Below, one piece after another: positions 14,682-14,947 of a stretch of 14,947 nt of DNA. The notes under the pieces are model-generated. The model saw only the letters and a list, made by a program, of their open reading frames with translations, ran no database searches and had not been told where the DNA came from. This stretch comes from Bacteroidaceae bacterium. GTDB lineage: Bacteria; Bacteroidota; Bacteroidia; Bacteroidales; Bacteroidaceae. Each line of letters opens with the position of its first letter. Positions within the stretch are counted from its first letter, which is position 1. The translations under genes were made by a program, and so were the position numbers. The stretch spans positions 1 through 14,947 of the forward strand of contig JABUUA010000025.1 in the NCBI GenBank assembly GCA_021443405.1, given 5' to 3'.

Positions 14682-14947
14682 ACGAAATTAAACATCTGAC
14701 CCGACAAAGGCTCGCAAGCAAGCGGAGGCGGGGCCCAGAGACGCAGGCGAGCAGGCTTGCAAGGCCGGGGAAGTACACAAATACAGAGCGTTTTACGCGC
14801 ACGCAAAAGCGAATTATAACACAAGGTAGTCCCACATTTCCACTCCGTACCGCAGCGCAACAGGCAACAGACTGGGGAAGTATCCCAAATCGGTCATTAG
14901 GAAGTATGGCCGCAGACAATAGGACGTCTGAGGCAAAACATTAGGAC
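14682..14947. other. gene-free stretch with GC-rich inverted repeats
   Basis: No convincing coding region is seen up to the window end. Around 14701-14775 base composition turns GC-rich in contrast to the A/T-rich promoter next to it, with short inverted repeats: GCTCGC (14710-14715) with GCGAGC (14747-14752), and GCAAGC (14714-14719) with GCTTGC (14755-14760). CAGAC and GTCTG near 14914-14932 form a further small stem. The two small open frames on the minus strand here have Cys/Pro/Leu/Arg-rich composition unlike the neighbours and no recognisable domain. It could be a dispersed repeat, a structured RNA or the edge of another element. Confidence 0.4.

Noticed and set aside
14648..14919. Two overlapping small minus-strand frames at the right end as genes.
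   Set aside because: They overlap each other, have unusual composition, no recognisable domain, and one runs into the promoter and operator region of the large secreted protein gene.

Overview
The window comes from a member of the Bacteroidota, most likely order Bacteroidales and probably a Prevotella relative. The signs are the gene families (a DUF2851 protein, a seven-helix AraC-type regulator, a GyrB-like ParE, an S41 protease with a PDZ domain, a large secreted protein with a Bacteroidetes-type C-terminal tail), start codons with no clear Shine-Dalgarno sequence, and promoters of the TTTG / TAnnTTTG type. The genus is an inference from sequence style; no 16S gene is present.

Layout, left to right. 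(1) 1-2246, plus strand: the 3' part of a DUF2851 gene, overlapping dprA (DNA uptake and recombination) by ATGA. (2) 2228-4548, minus strand: an OmpA-family outer membrane protein with its own promoter and terminator, followed by a membrane-anchored AraC-type regulator that meets dprA tail to tail with a 19-bp overlap. (3) 4549-4759: a divergent promoter region. (4) 4760-5914, plus strand: a GNAT-like protein of the YghO type. (5) 6029-10836, plus strand: a tight cluster parE - coaD - S41 protease - ybeY, joined by a 10-nt gap, a 5-nt gap and an ATGA overlap. (6) 10837-10947: a strong terminator between convergent genes. (7) 10948-14535, minus strand: a 1195-residue secreted protein with three related beta-rich modules separated by acidic helical linkers, with its own promoter and a possible operator. 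(8) 14536-14947: no convincing gene; it holds that promoter, a 23-bp near-palindrome and a GC-rich structured stretch.

The most unusual feature is a family of six 36-bp GC-rich palindromic repeats inside the parE-ybeY cluster. They sit at two gene junctions, parE/coaD and S41/ybeY, with the same arrangement at each: one forward copy read in frame as the last residues of the upstream protein (PTPTLPxGGGS), then two reverse copies read in frame near the start of the downstream protein (PSPVGEGxGGVS in three of the four). At both junctions the forward copy can pair with the first reverse copy along 36 positions, placing the upstream stop codon and the downstream start codon together in a loop of 46-54 nt. 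CoaD and YbeY therefore carry long repeat-derived N-terminal extensions, and coaD has a further in-frame 12-bp tandem repeat (SGGV). I infer a mobile or self-propagating palindromic element that tolerates insertion at the ends of essential genes and may affect translation or mRNA processing at those junctions.
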